NCBI GenBank assembly: GCA_943362175.1
Contig: CALRIU020000017.1
Span: forward strand, 43,722 to 107,721
Length of the DNA stretch: 64,000 nt
Origin: UBA4416 sp943362175
GTDB taxonomy: Bacteria > Bacteroidota > Bacteroidia > B-17B0 > Aurantibacillaceae
Direction: 5' to 3'
Positions 10,247 through 18,189 of the stretch are shown piece after piece. The notes beneath the pieces are model-generated. The model ran no database searches. It saw nothing but the letters and a program-made list of their open reading frames with translations, and was not told the DNA's origin. A program made the position numbers and the translations under genes. Each line of letters opens with the position of its first letter. Position 1 is the first letter of the stretch.

Positions 10247-10386
10247 TCCTTCTTCGTTTCTTCCTTCAATTTTCATCGGATGCCGTATGGGGTTTTGCCA
10301 CCATTTGCAGCGATTGCAACGTTTTTTTCACCGTCAGGTAATTTACATTACTTGCTTACAGGTATTTTTTCATGCGGCAGGACGTG

Positions 10387-10394
10387 TAATTTTG
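10387..10394 (+). promoter_or_regulatory. -7 promoter element of the 10436 gene
   Basis: TAATTTTG matches TAnnTTTG and lies 41 nt before the ATG at 10436. It is the main signal in the 189-nt gap after clpS, where I see nothing else of note. Confidence 0.5.
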
Positions 10395-10435
10395 CAAGGC
10401 ATCCCCAGTGTAAAAACAATAAAACACGATCCTGC

Positions 10436-10987
10436 ATGAGAACCTTATGTTTACTGGCGCTTGCTCTATTCTCCTTCGGCCTGAAAGCCGCCCCGGCAAC
10501 CTTTACGGTATCTTACACCACTACAGTCAATATCAGCTGTGCAGTGGGCGACACCCTGAAATTTTACGGAAACGGCAACGACCATTACATCGTCAATGTG
10601 AACGCCGCCACCATTATCAATTCCACATCCGTTCCTACAGCTCCCTATTACATCGGCAGGCATATAGTAACAAGTTCTGATACCTCCTATGCGATCGGGC
10701 GGATGAGCCAGGGCATGCGATCAGGAAAAATCACCGTTATAAACGCGACAAGCATGTTTGAAGTTGCTGCTGCCTCTATCGGTAACCCTTATCCTAATCC
10801 GGTGGCAAAACTGCTCTCCATTCCGGCGGCAGCCGATCAGCAGGCAGAGATCCTGTCGGCAGAAGGAAAACCGGTAATGACCGTGCCTGTAACGAAAGGA
10901 ACAAATACCATCGACCTGGGCCATCTCCCCAAAGGCCTTTACTTCATTCGCCTCGATGGCAAGACCGGAAAAATTATCCGGGAGTAA
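10436..10987 (+). CDS. Small T9SS type A sorting-domain protein
   Basis: The frame is open from 10280, but the ATG at 10436 gives a proper signal peptide (MRTLCLLALALFSFGLKAAP) and follows a promoter, so 183 residues are called. Residues about 20-100 form a compact domain with SCAVGDTLKFYGNGNDHYIV and a repeated Ser/Thr pattern. They recall the cupredoxin-like start of some Bacteroidota secreted proteins, but I cannot confirm that. Residues about 110-183 are a T9SS type A tail (NPYPNPVAKLL ... LPKGLYFIRLDGKTGKIIRE). The last 20 residues are nearly identical to those of the next gene (FIRLDGKTGKVIKE), so the two share a recently copied tail on unrelated bodies. Confidence 0.85.
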   Translation: MRTLCLLALALFSFGLKAAPATFTVSYTTTVNISCAVGDTLKFYGNGNDHYIVNVNAATIINSTSVPTAPYYIGRHIVTSSDTSYAIGRMSQGMRSGKITVINATSMFEVAAASIGNPYPNPVAKLLSIPAAADQQAEILSAEGKPVMTVPVTKGTNTIDLGHLPKGLYFIRLDGKTGKIIRE

Positions 10988-11052
10988 ATGTACCTGGGCG
11001 CAGGTAGTGGATTCACGCCCTGAACAGGCATATAGCATTCAGGCATCTCTCT

Positions 11053-11060
11053 TAGCTTTG
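11053..11060 (+). promoter_or_regulatory. -7 promoter element of the first YD-like paralogue
   Basis: TAGCTTTG fits TAnnTTTG and leaves a leader of about 120 nt before the ATG at 11188. The third paralogue has the same TAGCTTTG box at a similar distance, which supports both calls. Confidence 0.5.
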
Positions 11061-11187
11061 AACCGGACTAAACAAGACCTTTTCTTTTGTGTCCGTGTAA
11101 ACCCGCAGATTACAAATTGCGGTCTCTACATTTTTCCTCTCAATCACAAGTGTCCTGTTTTTTTTAAAACCACCTAAAACCATACAT

Positions 11188-12369
11188 ATGAAAACACGCT
11201 CCTTCCTAATAGCGGCCATTGCATTCGCTACGGCTTCATTTTCTCAAACCCAAACGCGCCCGGACTTTTTCGGGCAAACATTGCAGCTACAGGCTGCCCG
11301 CGCCACAACACTCATCAGCTTAAAAGATAGCAGCTATTGGCAATCGAGTTGGAATAAGGCCGCAAATACCTGGGATTTTACTCACAGGAATATCTATCAC
11401 TACAATTCCTTTTATAAAGAAGATGGTAACGTTTCTTCGAACGATGCCGGCAGTGGCTGGATACCTGATGAGAATGCCAAAAACTACGTGTATGACAGCA
11501 ATCACCGTTTGCAGGAAGTAACGTTTGAAGGGTGGAACAGCGGCTGGAGCAATTATTATAAACATACTTACACCTATGATGCGGCCGGCAACCTGCTTAC
11601 CCAAACAGACCTGGTATGGCTCTCCGGAGCCTGGAGAAACAGTTATCAATCGAGCTTCAGCTATTCCGGTAACCAACGCACCATGGCCTTGTATAAATAT
11701 TGGGATGCGCCAAGCAATAGCTGGATCAACTCGATGCGTACCACCTTCGTCTATACCGGTACCCAGCTCACGTCGAGCACAGACGAAGACTGGAATGCGA
11801 CAAGCTGGACAAACGCGATGAGAAGAACAAATTTTGTATACGCGGGCGCCGATCTGCTATCCTATGATTTCGAGATGTGGGATCCGGGCCTGGGGGCCTT
11901 CGAGCTCAAAACCAGGACATCTTTTACCTACGACAGCAATAGCCACATGCTGATGTCCTATCTTGAGGTATGGAACGTTCCGACGACAACCTGGGAAAAA
12001 TCGACGAGAACTTCTTATAGCTACGACACCGCATGGAACCAGACACAGATCATGGAAGAACACTGGGATGCTTCTACCAATAATTGGGAAAACAGCAGCC
12101 TCATCCAGAATTACTATACGACCGGTACGGTTGGCATACGTGAGCATTCCCTACAGGGAGGCCTCTTGCTTTATCCCTGCCCGGTAGTCAGCCAGCTGAA
12201 CATTTCTGCCGGCGCCGACCAGGAAGCAGAGCTCTGGTCGACAGAAGGACGGCTAATCATGGTTACGCCGGTAAAGAAAGGCATCAATACGATTGATCTC
12301 AGCGGAATTTCCAAAGGCCTGTATTTCATCAGGCTCGATGGGAAGACCGGTAAAGTAATCAAAGAATAA
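11188..12369 (+). CDS. T9SS type A secreted protein with W/Y-rich YD-like repeats (copy 1)
   Basis: The protein has 393 residues and a signal peptide ending near ATASFSQ. From about residue 45 to 310 it has six or so repeats of 35-45 residues with alternating W(N/D)-x(5-8)-W and Y-x-Y-D-x-x-x-(N/H), for example YTYDAAGNLLTQTDLVWLSG and FTYDSNSHMLMSYLEVW. They resemble YD/RHS-type strands that build beta-rich solenoids. Residues about 318-393 are a type A sorting tail ending FIRLDGKTGKVIKE. Genes at 12458 and 13929 are full-length paralogues in the same order and orientation. Binding of carbohydrate or surfaces through the many exposed Trp residues is only an inference. Confidence 0.85.
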   Translation: MKTRSFLIAAIAFATASFSQTQTRPDFFGQTLQLQAARATTLISLKDSSYWQSSWNKAANTWDFTHRNIYHYNSFYKEDGNVSSNDAGSGWIPDENAKNYVYDSNHRLQEVTFEGWNSGWSNYYKHTYTYDAAGNLLTQTDLVWLSGAWRNSYQSSFSYSGNQRTMALYKYWDAPSNSWINSMRTTFVYTGTQLTSSTDEDWNATSWTNAMRRTNFVYAGADLLSYDFEMWDPGLGAFELKTRTSFTYDSNSHMLMSYLEVWNVPTTTWEKSTRTSYSYDTAWNQTQIMEEHWDASTNNWENSSLIQNYYTTGTVGIREHSLQGGLLLYPCPVVSQLNISAGADQEAELWSTEGRLIMVTPVKKGINTIDLSGISKGLYFIRLDGKTGKVIKE

Positions 12370-12380
12370 AGCGAAAACCT

Positions 12381-12411
12381 GAGGCAGCGACTTATGAAAA
12401 GAAGCTGCCTC
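12381..12411 (+). terminator. Hairpin after paralogue copy 1
   Basis: A perfect 8-bp stem, GAGGCAGC / GCTGCCTC, has a 15-nt loop and begins 11 nt after the stop codon. There is no T run after it, so it may be an attenuator or an mRNA 3'-end stabiliser rather than a classical terminator. Confidence 0.4.
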
Positions 12412-12457
12412 TCCATACACATGTCATACATCCCTTTACATTCAAAACCAATACCTC

Positions 12458-13660
12458 ATGAACACACTACTATTTGTAGCAGCCTGTACCGTCACCGCGC
12501 CTGTCTTTTCGCAATCCGCCCTGCCTGACGGCAATTCGTTTTTTTTACAAAACGCGGCAGCAACAAACACGGTTAGCTTATTGGACAGCGTTATTAATTA
12601 TAATAACTGGAACAGCAACAGCAATGACTGGAATTCTGCCATCAAATCTATCTACTATTACAATGCATTCTACAAAGAGGAAGCTGAGGATATGTATACC
12701 CGCATGGGGACTATCTGGCAGCACATGCAGATGGCGGTGAATTATACGTATGATGCCAACCACAATATCCTTGAAAAGATCTACGAGAAAAATGTCGGCA
12801 ACATCTGGACCCAGGATCGCAGGAACACCTATACCTATGATGGATCAAACAATCTGCTGACAAGCCTGCAACAGGTTAACAACGGAAGCGCCTGGGTTAA
12901 TCAGAATTATATCATTTATACCTACTCCGGCAACAAGCAAACCTCCTACACCTTCCAATCCTGGAACACCGGAACCAGTACCTGGGATAATGTGTCCAGG
13001 CGCTTTTACATCTATAATTCAAATGACACGCTTATTTCCCAAACGGTCGAAATCTGGAATTCGGGAGCCTGGGTAAACAGCACCAGAGGTAGTAACTATG
13101 TATACAGCGGCGGAGATCTGATTGCTTATGAAACGGAAACCTGGAACACATCGACATCTTCCTATGAACCCGGCTGGAAAACGTCTAATACCTATAACAC
13201 CAACCATCGGGTTCTGAACAGCCGCAGTGTGAAATGGAATGCCGCAACTTCCTCCTGGGATAATAATCAGAACAACGATTTTGTATATGCTCCTAATGGC
13301 ACAATAGCCAGCAATCTTTTACAAATCTGGGATGCAACTTCTTCCATCTGGAAAAATCAGGTGAAAACCCTGTATTATTACCGGACAGGATACGTGGGCC
13401 TGAATGAATTTTCTGCTGAAAAACGCAATCTTTTTATCTCTCCCAATCCCTGCACCGATCAGCTCACGCTTTCCGTTTCGGGCAATGAGGCAATGTCAAC
13501 GGCCACAGTCAGGGACCTTTCCGGAAAAACCGTGCTGACCTGTGAAACGCAGCAGGCAGAGTATCTCCGCATTGGTGTGGGAGCGCTTCAGCCGGGAATG
13601 TACTTTGTGGAGGTCAGGAATGAACAAGGCTCCTTCAACGGGAAATTCATTAAAAACTGA
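12458..13660 (+). CDS. T9SS type A secreted protein with W/Y-rich YD-like repeats (copy 2)
   Basis: This 400-residue paralogue of the flanking genes has a signal peptide to about residue 20 (APVFSQ). The repeat region (about 40-320) carries units such as YTYDANHNILEKIYEKNVG and YTYDGSNNLLTSLQQV. The 75-residue type A tail starts ISPNPCTDQLTLSV and ends EVRNEQGSFNGKFIKN. The body aligns with copies 1 and 3 throughout: S-LLDS, YNAFYKEE-like and LYYYRTG-VG-motifs recur at the same places. The tail is clearly different from that of copy 1. No good promoter box is seen, so read-through from copy 1 is possible. Confidence 0.85.
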   Translation: MNTLLFVAACTVTAPVFSQSALPDGNSFFLQNAAATNTVSLLDSVINYNNWNSNSNDWNSAIKSIYYYNAFYKEEAEDMYTRMGTIWQHMQMAVNYTYDANHNILEKIYEKNVGNIWTQDRRNTYTYDGSNNLLTSLQQVNNGSAWVNQNYIIYTYSGNKQTSYTFQSWNTGTSTWDNVSRRFYIYNSNDTLISQTVEIWNSGAWVNSTRGSNYVYSGGDLIAYETETWNTSTSSYEPGWKTSNTYNTNHRVLNSRSVKWNAATSSWDNNQNNDFVYAPNGTIASNLLQIWDATSSIWKNQVKTLYYYRTGYVGLNEFSAEKRNLFISPNPCTDQLTLSVSGNEAMSTATVRDLSGKTVLTCETQQAEYLRIGVGALQPGMYFVEVRNEQGSFNGKFIKN

Positions 13661-13805
13661 TCTTCCAGGAAACACGGATCTATCCTCTTTACCCACGCTT
13701 TTGACAAGGCGCTTATACCAGCCCTGACCAGGCAGTAACTCAAAGTTTACAGGCGGAAGCGTTAATTACCTGACCGCAGGTATTTTAGTTATCATTCTGC
13801 TATGG

Positions 13806-13813
13806 TAGCTTTG
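13806..13813 (+). promoter_or_regulatory. -7 promoter element of the third YD-like paralogue
   Basis: TAGCTTTG fits TAnnTTTG, 116 nt before the ATG at 13929. It lies in the 268-nt gap between copies 2 and 3, which holds no other feature I can support. Confidence 0.5.
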
Positions 13814-13928
13814 TGAGAGCTAAGCAAAACCACCAGCCCTTTTCTTTTTCAACCAACATTACCCCATTATGTGTGTGTGAAAGAAACACGTCCTTCCTGC
13901 ACATCCCTTCATTTTAAAAACAAGTTTT

Positions 13929-15125
13929 ATGAACGCTAAATTACTTACTGCATTTCTATGCGGACTGGCTGCCTGCACATGGGCGCAATCTTCCAATCAA
14001 AGCCGGTTAAACATCCAACTCGCTTCAGCCGCCTCTTCCTCAGTTGCGCTACTCGACAGCAATGTGATTTTCGACGGCTGGAATCCGGCACAAAACAAGT
14101 GGGGTTACTCCTTCAAATTGGCATACAGCTACAACACTTACAACAAGGAAGACGGCGAAGTTATGTACAATTTAACCACGGCTGGCTGGCAGGATGCCGC
14201 ACGCTATGCCAACTACCAATTTGACAGCCAACACAACTGCCTCGAAAAAATTTACGAATTATTTTATAATCACAGCTGGAATCTCTCTTCCAAAGAACAA
14301 TCGACCTACGACGCCACAAACCATGAATTAACCCACCTTTATCTGAGTTACACTGGCAGCGCCTGGAATAATGATCGTCAGGATAGCAATACCTATACGG
14401 GCAACAATTTAGCTACCCACACCGTTCAACTGTGGGATGTGAATACCATGGCATGGAAAAACTGGTTCAGGGAAAGCCATACCTACAACACCAGCGATCA
14501 ACAGATTTCGCAACTGACTGAAAGATGGAAAGGCGGTGCCTGGGTCGACTCAACCCTGGAAACCCACTACGTGTACAGCGGTACTGACCTGATAAGCCTT
14601 GAGATAGAAGCCTGGGATACGCTATCCCACAGTTTCAAAGCAAACTATAAGTATACCTATTCTTACGATGTTAATCACCACCTGCAAAATTTACTCATCG
14701 AGAAATGGGATGCTACCACCAATACCTGGAAAAATGACAAAAAAGCAGACTATACAACGGATGCCAGTGGCAACATCAACAGTTTTCTGGCCAGGGACTG
14801 GAACGCTGGCTCAAGCACATGGGTTAACGCATACAAATCTTTATACTACTACAGAAACGGCATCACCGGTATCGGCGAAAGCGGAAGCAATAAACACTCT
14901 CCCGGTGTATCGCCTAACCCGGCCACGACGTTTGTAGAAATTAGCGGAGCCGACTGGCCGGCCACGGTATACCTAAGCGACCTTTCAGGAAAAGTGCTGA
15001 TCAGTGAGCAGGTAGAAGATGCAACCAAAGCCAAAATAGATATCGGATCGCTGGCTCCGGGCCTTTACCTGCTCAACATAACGACCCCAAAAGAGCGGTT
15101 CAACAGAAAAATCATCAAACAATAG
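13929..15125 (+). CDS. T9SS type A secreted protein with W/Y-rich YD-like repeats (copy 3)
   Basis: This 398-residue protein has a signal peptide to about residue 19 (CTWAQ). The same 35-45-residue repeat array follows (about 40-315; YSYNTYNKEDGEVMYNL, YTYSYDVNHHLQNLLIEKWD). The C-terminal sorting tail is VSPNPATTFVEISG ... LAPGLYLLNITTPKERFNRKIIKQ in part. It is the third of three tandem paralogues and ends at a strong terminator. Conserved LYYYR-(T/N)-G-(Y/I)-(V/T)-G marks the border between repeats and tail in copies 2 and 3. The function is unknown. Confidence 0.85.
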   Translation: MNAKLLTAFLCGLAACTWAQSSNQSRLNIQLASAASSSVALLDSNVIFDGWNPAQNKWGYSFKLAYSYNTYNKEDGEVMYNLTTAGWQDAARYANYQFDSQHNCLEKIYELFYNHSWNLSSKEQSTYDATNHELTHLYLSYTGSAWNNDRQDSNTYTGNNLATHTVQLWDVNTMAWKNWFRESHTYNTSDQQISQLTERWKGGAWVDSTLETHYVYSGTDLISLEIEAWDTLSHSFKANYKYTYSYDVNHHLQNLLIEKWDATTNTWKNDKKADYTTDASGNINSFLARDWNAGSSTWVNAYKSLYYYRNGITGIGESGSNKHSPGVSPNPATTFVEISGADWPATVYLSDLSGKVLISEQVEDATKAKIDIGSLAPGLYLLNITTPKERFNRKIIKQ

Positions 15126-15164
15126 CTCATCTCTATAACCTGCTATCAATCTGTTTACTTTCCG

Positions 15165-15202
15165 GTATGGCAAGACCTTAAAGGTCTTGCCATACGTGTT
15201 TT
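15165..15202 (+). terminator. Strong intrinsic terminator closing the paralogue array
   Basis: A perfect 15-bp inverted repeat, GTATGGCAAGACCTT / AAGGTCTTGCCATAC, is followed by GTGTTTTTGG. It lies 40 nt after the stop codon of copy 3. Confidence 0.75.
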
Positions 15203-15269
15203 TGGAGCATCCTTAAAAAAATATGCTTTTAAAATCAGGGATGGCACTCTATTTGAAAGCTTCTATGTT

Positions 15270-15277
15270 TACATTTG
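15270..15277 (+). promoter_or_regulatory. -7 promoter element of the M48 protease gene
   Basis: TACATTTG fits TAnnTTTG and ends 6 nt before the ATG at 15284, so a leaderless or near-leaderless mRNA is expected. A TTTG at 15252-15255 is present, but the 14-nt spacer is shorter than usual. Confidence 0.55.
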
Positions 15278-15283
15278 CCTATT

Positions 15284-16084
15284 ATGAAAACAAAAAGTTT
15301 ATTTATCGTCTTGATGATTGCAGGTTTTATGGCCTGCCAGAAAAATGCTATTACAGGTCGCAGAGGCCTGAACCTGATGCCCGAATCGGAAATGATCGGC
15401 ATGAGCCTGACCGAATACAGCAAATTCCTTTCCGAGCATCCACCTTTGCCTGCCAGCGACCAGCGCGTGATCATGGTGAAGAACATCGGCTCGCGGATCC
15501 AGAAAGCAGTGGAGCAATACTACGCCCAAAAGGGCCTGAGCAGCGAAATCCAGGGTTATAAATGGGAGTTCAATGTGGTAGAGGACCCGTCCGTGAATGC
15601 CTGGTGCATGCCCGGTGGGAAAGTAGTGGTATATACCGGCATTTTACCGGTAACCCAGGATGAAGCCAGCCTGGCGGTGGTGATGGGACATGAGATAGCC
15701 CACGCGGTAGCCAAGCATGGTAACGAGCGTATGAGCCAGGGCATGGTAGCCCAGTTCGGCGCGACGGCCCTTTCGGTAGCCTTACAACAAAAACCAGCCC
15801 TTACCCAGGCCCTTTTCCAGCAATCTTATGGCGTGGCTTCCCAGCTGGGAATTCTGAAATACAGCCGCACCCACGAGACCGAAGCCGACAAAATGGGGCT
15901 GGTGTTTGCCGCAATGGCCGGCTACAATCCGGAGGTAGCTGTAGGCTTCTGGCAGCGGATGGCCAAAATGAGCGGCGGCCAAAAGCCCATTGAGCTCCTA
16001 AGCACACATCCGAGCGACGAAACGCGGATTAATACCCTTAAATCTTTTATGCCGGAAGCAAAAAAATATTATAAACCGCAATAA
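15284..16084 (+). CDS. M48-family zinc metalloprotease lipoprotein
   Basis: The protein has 266 residues from ATG 15284; an in-frame TTG at 15275 overlaps the promoter and is rejected. The N-terminus is a lipoprotein signal with the acylated Cys at 18 (IAGFMAC). The catalytic zinc motif HEIAH is at 136-140, and the third-ligand region HETEADKMGL is at about 197-206. This is the M48 arrangement seen in BepA- and Oma1-like proteases. The N-terminal part (ITGRRGLNLMPESEMIGM) is also typical of the family. It is likely to be anchored in the periplasm and to take part in outer-membrane protein quality control. The substrate is not known. A single-gene unit is probable. Confidence 0.92.
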   Translation: MKTKSLFIVLMIAGFMACQKNAITGRRGLNLMPESEMIGMSLTEYSKFLSEHPPLPASDQRVIMVKNIGSRIQKAVEQYYAQKGLSSEIQGYKWEFNVVEDPSVNAWCMPGGKVVVYTGILPVTQDEASLAVVMGHEIAHAVAKHGNERMSQGMVAQFGATALSVALQQKPALTQALFQQSYGVASQLGILKYSRTHETEADKMGLVFAAMAGYNPEVAVGFWQRMAKMSGGQKPIELLSTHPSDETRINTLKSFMPEAKKYYKPQ

Positions 16085-16087
16085 ATA

Positions 16088-16120
16088 TTTGTTTTATTGT
16101 TAAATAAATAGTTACATTTG
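16088..16120 (+). promoter_or_regulatory. Promoter of the cold-shock gene
   Basis: TTTG (16088-16091), a 21-nt spacer and TACATTTG (16113-16120) form a full -33/-7 promoter. The start codon is 30 nt further on, leaving a short A/T-rich leader without a Shine-Dalgarno sequence. Confidence 0.7.
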
Positions 16121-16149
16121 GGAATAACTATTTATAAACAACCAACAAA

Positions 16150-16341
<192 letters not shown>

Positions 16342-16360
16342 TTATAAATACCGTTTCACA

Positions 16361-16395
16361 AAAATCCATCAATCCACGGTTGATGGATTTTTTTA
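16361..16395 (+). terminator. Intrinsic terminator of the cold-shock gene
   Basis: A perfect 12-bp stem, AAAATCCATCAA / TTGATGGATTTT, has a 7-nt loop and is followed by more T residues, 20 nt after the stop codon. Confidence 0.85.
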
Positions 16396-16489
16396 TGCCT
16401 GCTATTCTACACTTATATGACGTACGACTATTGATTATTGAAAAAAAAAGGTATTTTAGGGCGCACTAATTAACACACAGATAACAAAC

Positions 16490-18184
16490 ATGGAACAAGC
16501 AACAGCTTCAAAAGGACACCCAAAAGGTTTATGGGTATTATTCGGTACTGAAATGTGGGAAAGGTTTAACTTTTATGGGATGAGGGCTATCCTCACCCTG
16601 TTTATGGTGAATGCCCTGATGATGAAGGATAGCGATGCGTCCCTGATCTACGGCGGCTTTCTCGGGCTTTGCTACCTCACACCGATGCTGGGAGGCTTTG
16701 TAGCCGACCGTTTCCTGGGTAACCGCAATTGTATCATGCTGGGTGGTTCTATGATGGCCATTGGCCAATTCCTGTTATTTACCAGTGCTTCCGTATTCGA
16801 AGGAAGCTTAAGCACGGCTACCACGCTTATGTGGCTGGCTTTGTTCATTATCATTTTCGGTAACGGGTTCTTCAAGCCGAATATATCCAGCATGGTAGGC
16901 AGCCTCTATCCGAAAGAGGAAAAAAGCAAGCTGGATTCTGCCTTTACGATTTTCTACATGGGGATTAACCTGGGCGCTTTATTCAGCCAGTGGTTGTGCC
17001 CATTGATCGGTGACGTGAAAGACGCCGGTGGCGTAAGGGATATCCACGCCTTCAAATGGGGCTTTTTAGCGGCGGGCATCGCCATGGTGATCGGCACAGC
17101 GATCTTCTATTTCCTGAAAAACAAATACGTTGTCGCTCCTGATGGAAAAGCATTGGGTGGCGTTCCATCCAAAAACGATGCTTCCCATTTTGAGGAGGGT
17201 GAAGCTCAGAAAGCAGTATTTTCTTCTACTGCACTCATTGCAGCCGTAATAGGCTTCATCGCTTTATTCTTCCTGTTCCGCTATATGGCGAACAGTACCA
17301 ATTTTGTTAAAACCATTATCTATCCGATCATTTATGCGAGCGGTATTACACTGGCTGGCCTCATTATTTCTGACTCTACGCTTACGAAGGTAGAGCGCCA
17401 GCGAATCTATGTAATTTATATCATTTCCTTCTTCGTGATCTTTTTCTGGGCAGCTTTCGAGCAGGCCGGTTCGTCCCTGACCTTCATTGCCGACAACCAA
17501 ACCGACCGCACCTTTTTGTTCGGCTGGAAAATGCCGGCTTCCATGGTACAGATTTTTAATGGCCTTTTTGTGGTGATGCTGGCCTTCCCTTTCAGCTGGC
17601 TGTGGGGTAAACTCAACAAGATGGGCAAAGAGCCTATCTCACCAATGAAGCAGGCTATCGGTTTATTACTTATTGCACTGAGTTACTTTATCATTGCCCA
17701 TAACGTTAAAGACCTTGGCAACAGTGGCCTGCTGGCTATTAAATGGTTAGTGTTACTATATTTCATCCAGACCTGTGGCGAGCTTTGCCTCTCCCCGATC
17801 GGTCTGTCGCTGGTAGGAAAGCTATCTCCGAAACGCTTCGCCTCTTTATTATATGGCGTGTTCTTTATTTCCAATGCCGCCGGTTATGCCCTGGCCGGCA
17901 CACTGGGTGCGGTATTGCCTCCAACCGGTGATAAATACAAAGTAGCCGAAGAAATGGGTATCAACCTGCAGGCTGTGCTTGACAAAACAATAACCGCAAC
18001 ACCGGAGCAATTGGCTATGCTGGATGAGAAACAGATTAGCACCACTTATCCTGAATTTGCGGGCTTCCAAATTCACAATTTGTATGAGTTCTTTATGGTA
18101 TTCGTGATTCTCTGCGGGGTGGCTTCAGTAATCTTATTTTTACTAACACCCGTATTGAAAAAATTAATGCACGGCGTTAAATAA
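16490..18184 (+). CDS. POT-family proton-dependent peptide transporter (copy 1)
   Basis: This 564-residue MFS protein of the POT/PTR family has about 12-14 membrane helices. The first helix has the ExxERF-type signature as EMWERFNFYGMRAIL (about 20-34), which couples protons to peptide uptake. The second POT signature follows as FIIIFGNGFFKPNISSMVG (about 122-140). It imports di- and tripeptides across the inner membrane. A soluble insertion near 500-530 (PTGDKYKVAEEMGINLQ) lies between the last helices. A second POT gene starts 5 nt after its stop, so the two should be co-transcribed. I see no perfect promoter box in the 150 nt upstream beyond the preceding terminator. Confidence 0.93.
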   Translation: MEQATASKGHPKGLWVLFGTEMWERFNFYGMRAILTLFMVNALMMKDSDASLIYGGFLGLCYLTPMLGGFVADRFLGNRNCIMLGGSMMAIGQFLLFTSASVFEGSLSTATTLMWLALFIIIFGNGFFKPNISSMVGSLYPKEEKSKLDSAFTIFYMGINLGALFSQWLCPLIGDVKDAGGVRDIHAFKWGFLAAGIAMVIGTAIFYFLKNKYVVAPDGKALGGVPSKNDASHFEEGEAQKAVFSSTALIAAVIGFIALFFLFRYMANSTNFVKTIIYPIIYASGITLAGLIISDSTLTKVERQRIYVIYIISFFVIFFWAAFEQAGSSLTFIADNQTDRTFLFGWKMPASMVQIFNGLFVVMLAFPFSWLWGKLNKMGKEPISPMKQAIGLLLIALSYFIIAHNVKDLGNSGLLAIKWLVLLYFIQTCGELCLSPIGLSLVGKLSPKRFASLLYGVFFISNAAGYALAGTLGAVLPPTGDKYKVAEEMGINLQAVLDKTITATPEQLAMLDEKQISTTYPEFAGFQIHNLYEFFMVFVILCGVASVILFLLTPVLKKLMHGVK

Positions 18185-18189
18185 GCTGC

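Noticed and set aside
10280..10435. 52-codon upstream extension of the small type A protein
   Set aside because: It has no signal peptide, it spans a -7 promoter box, and the ATG at 10436 gives a normal export signal.
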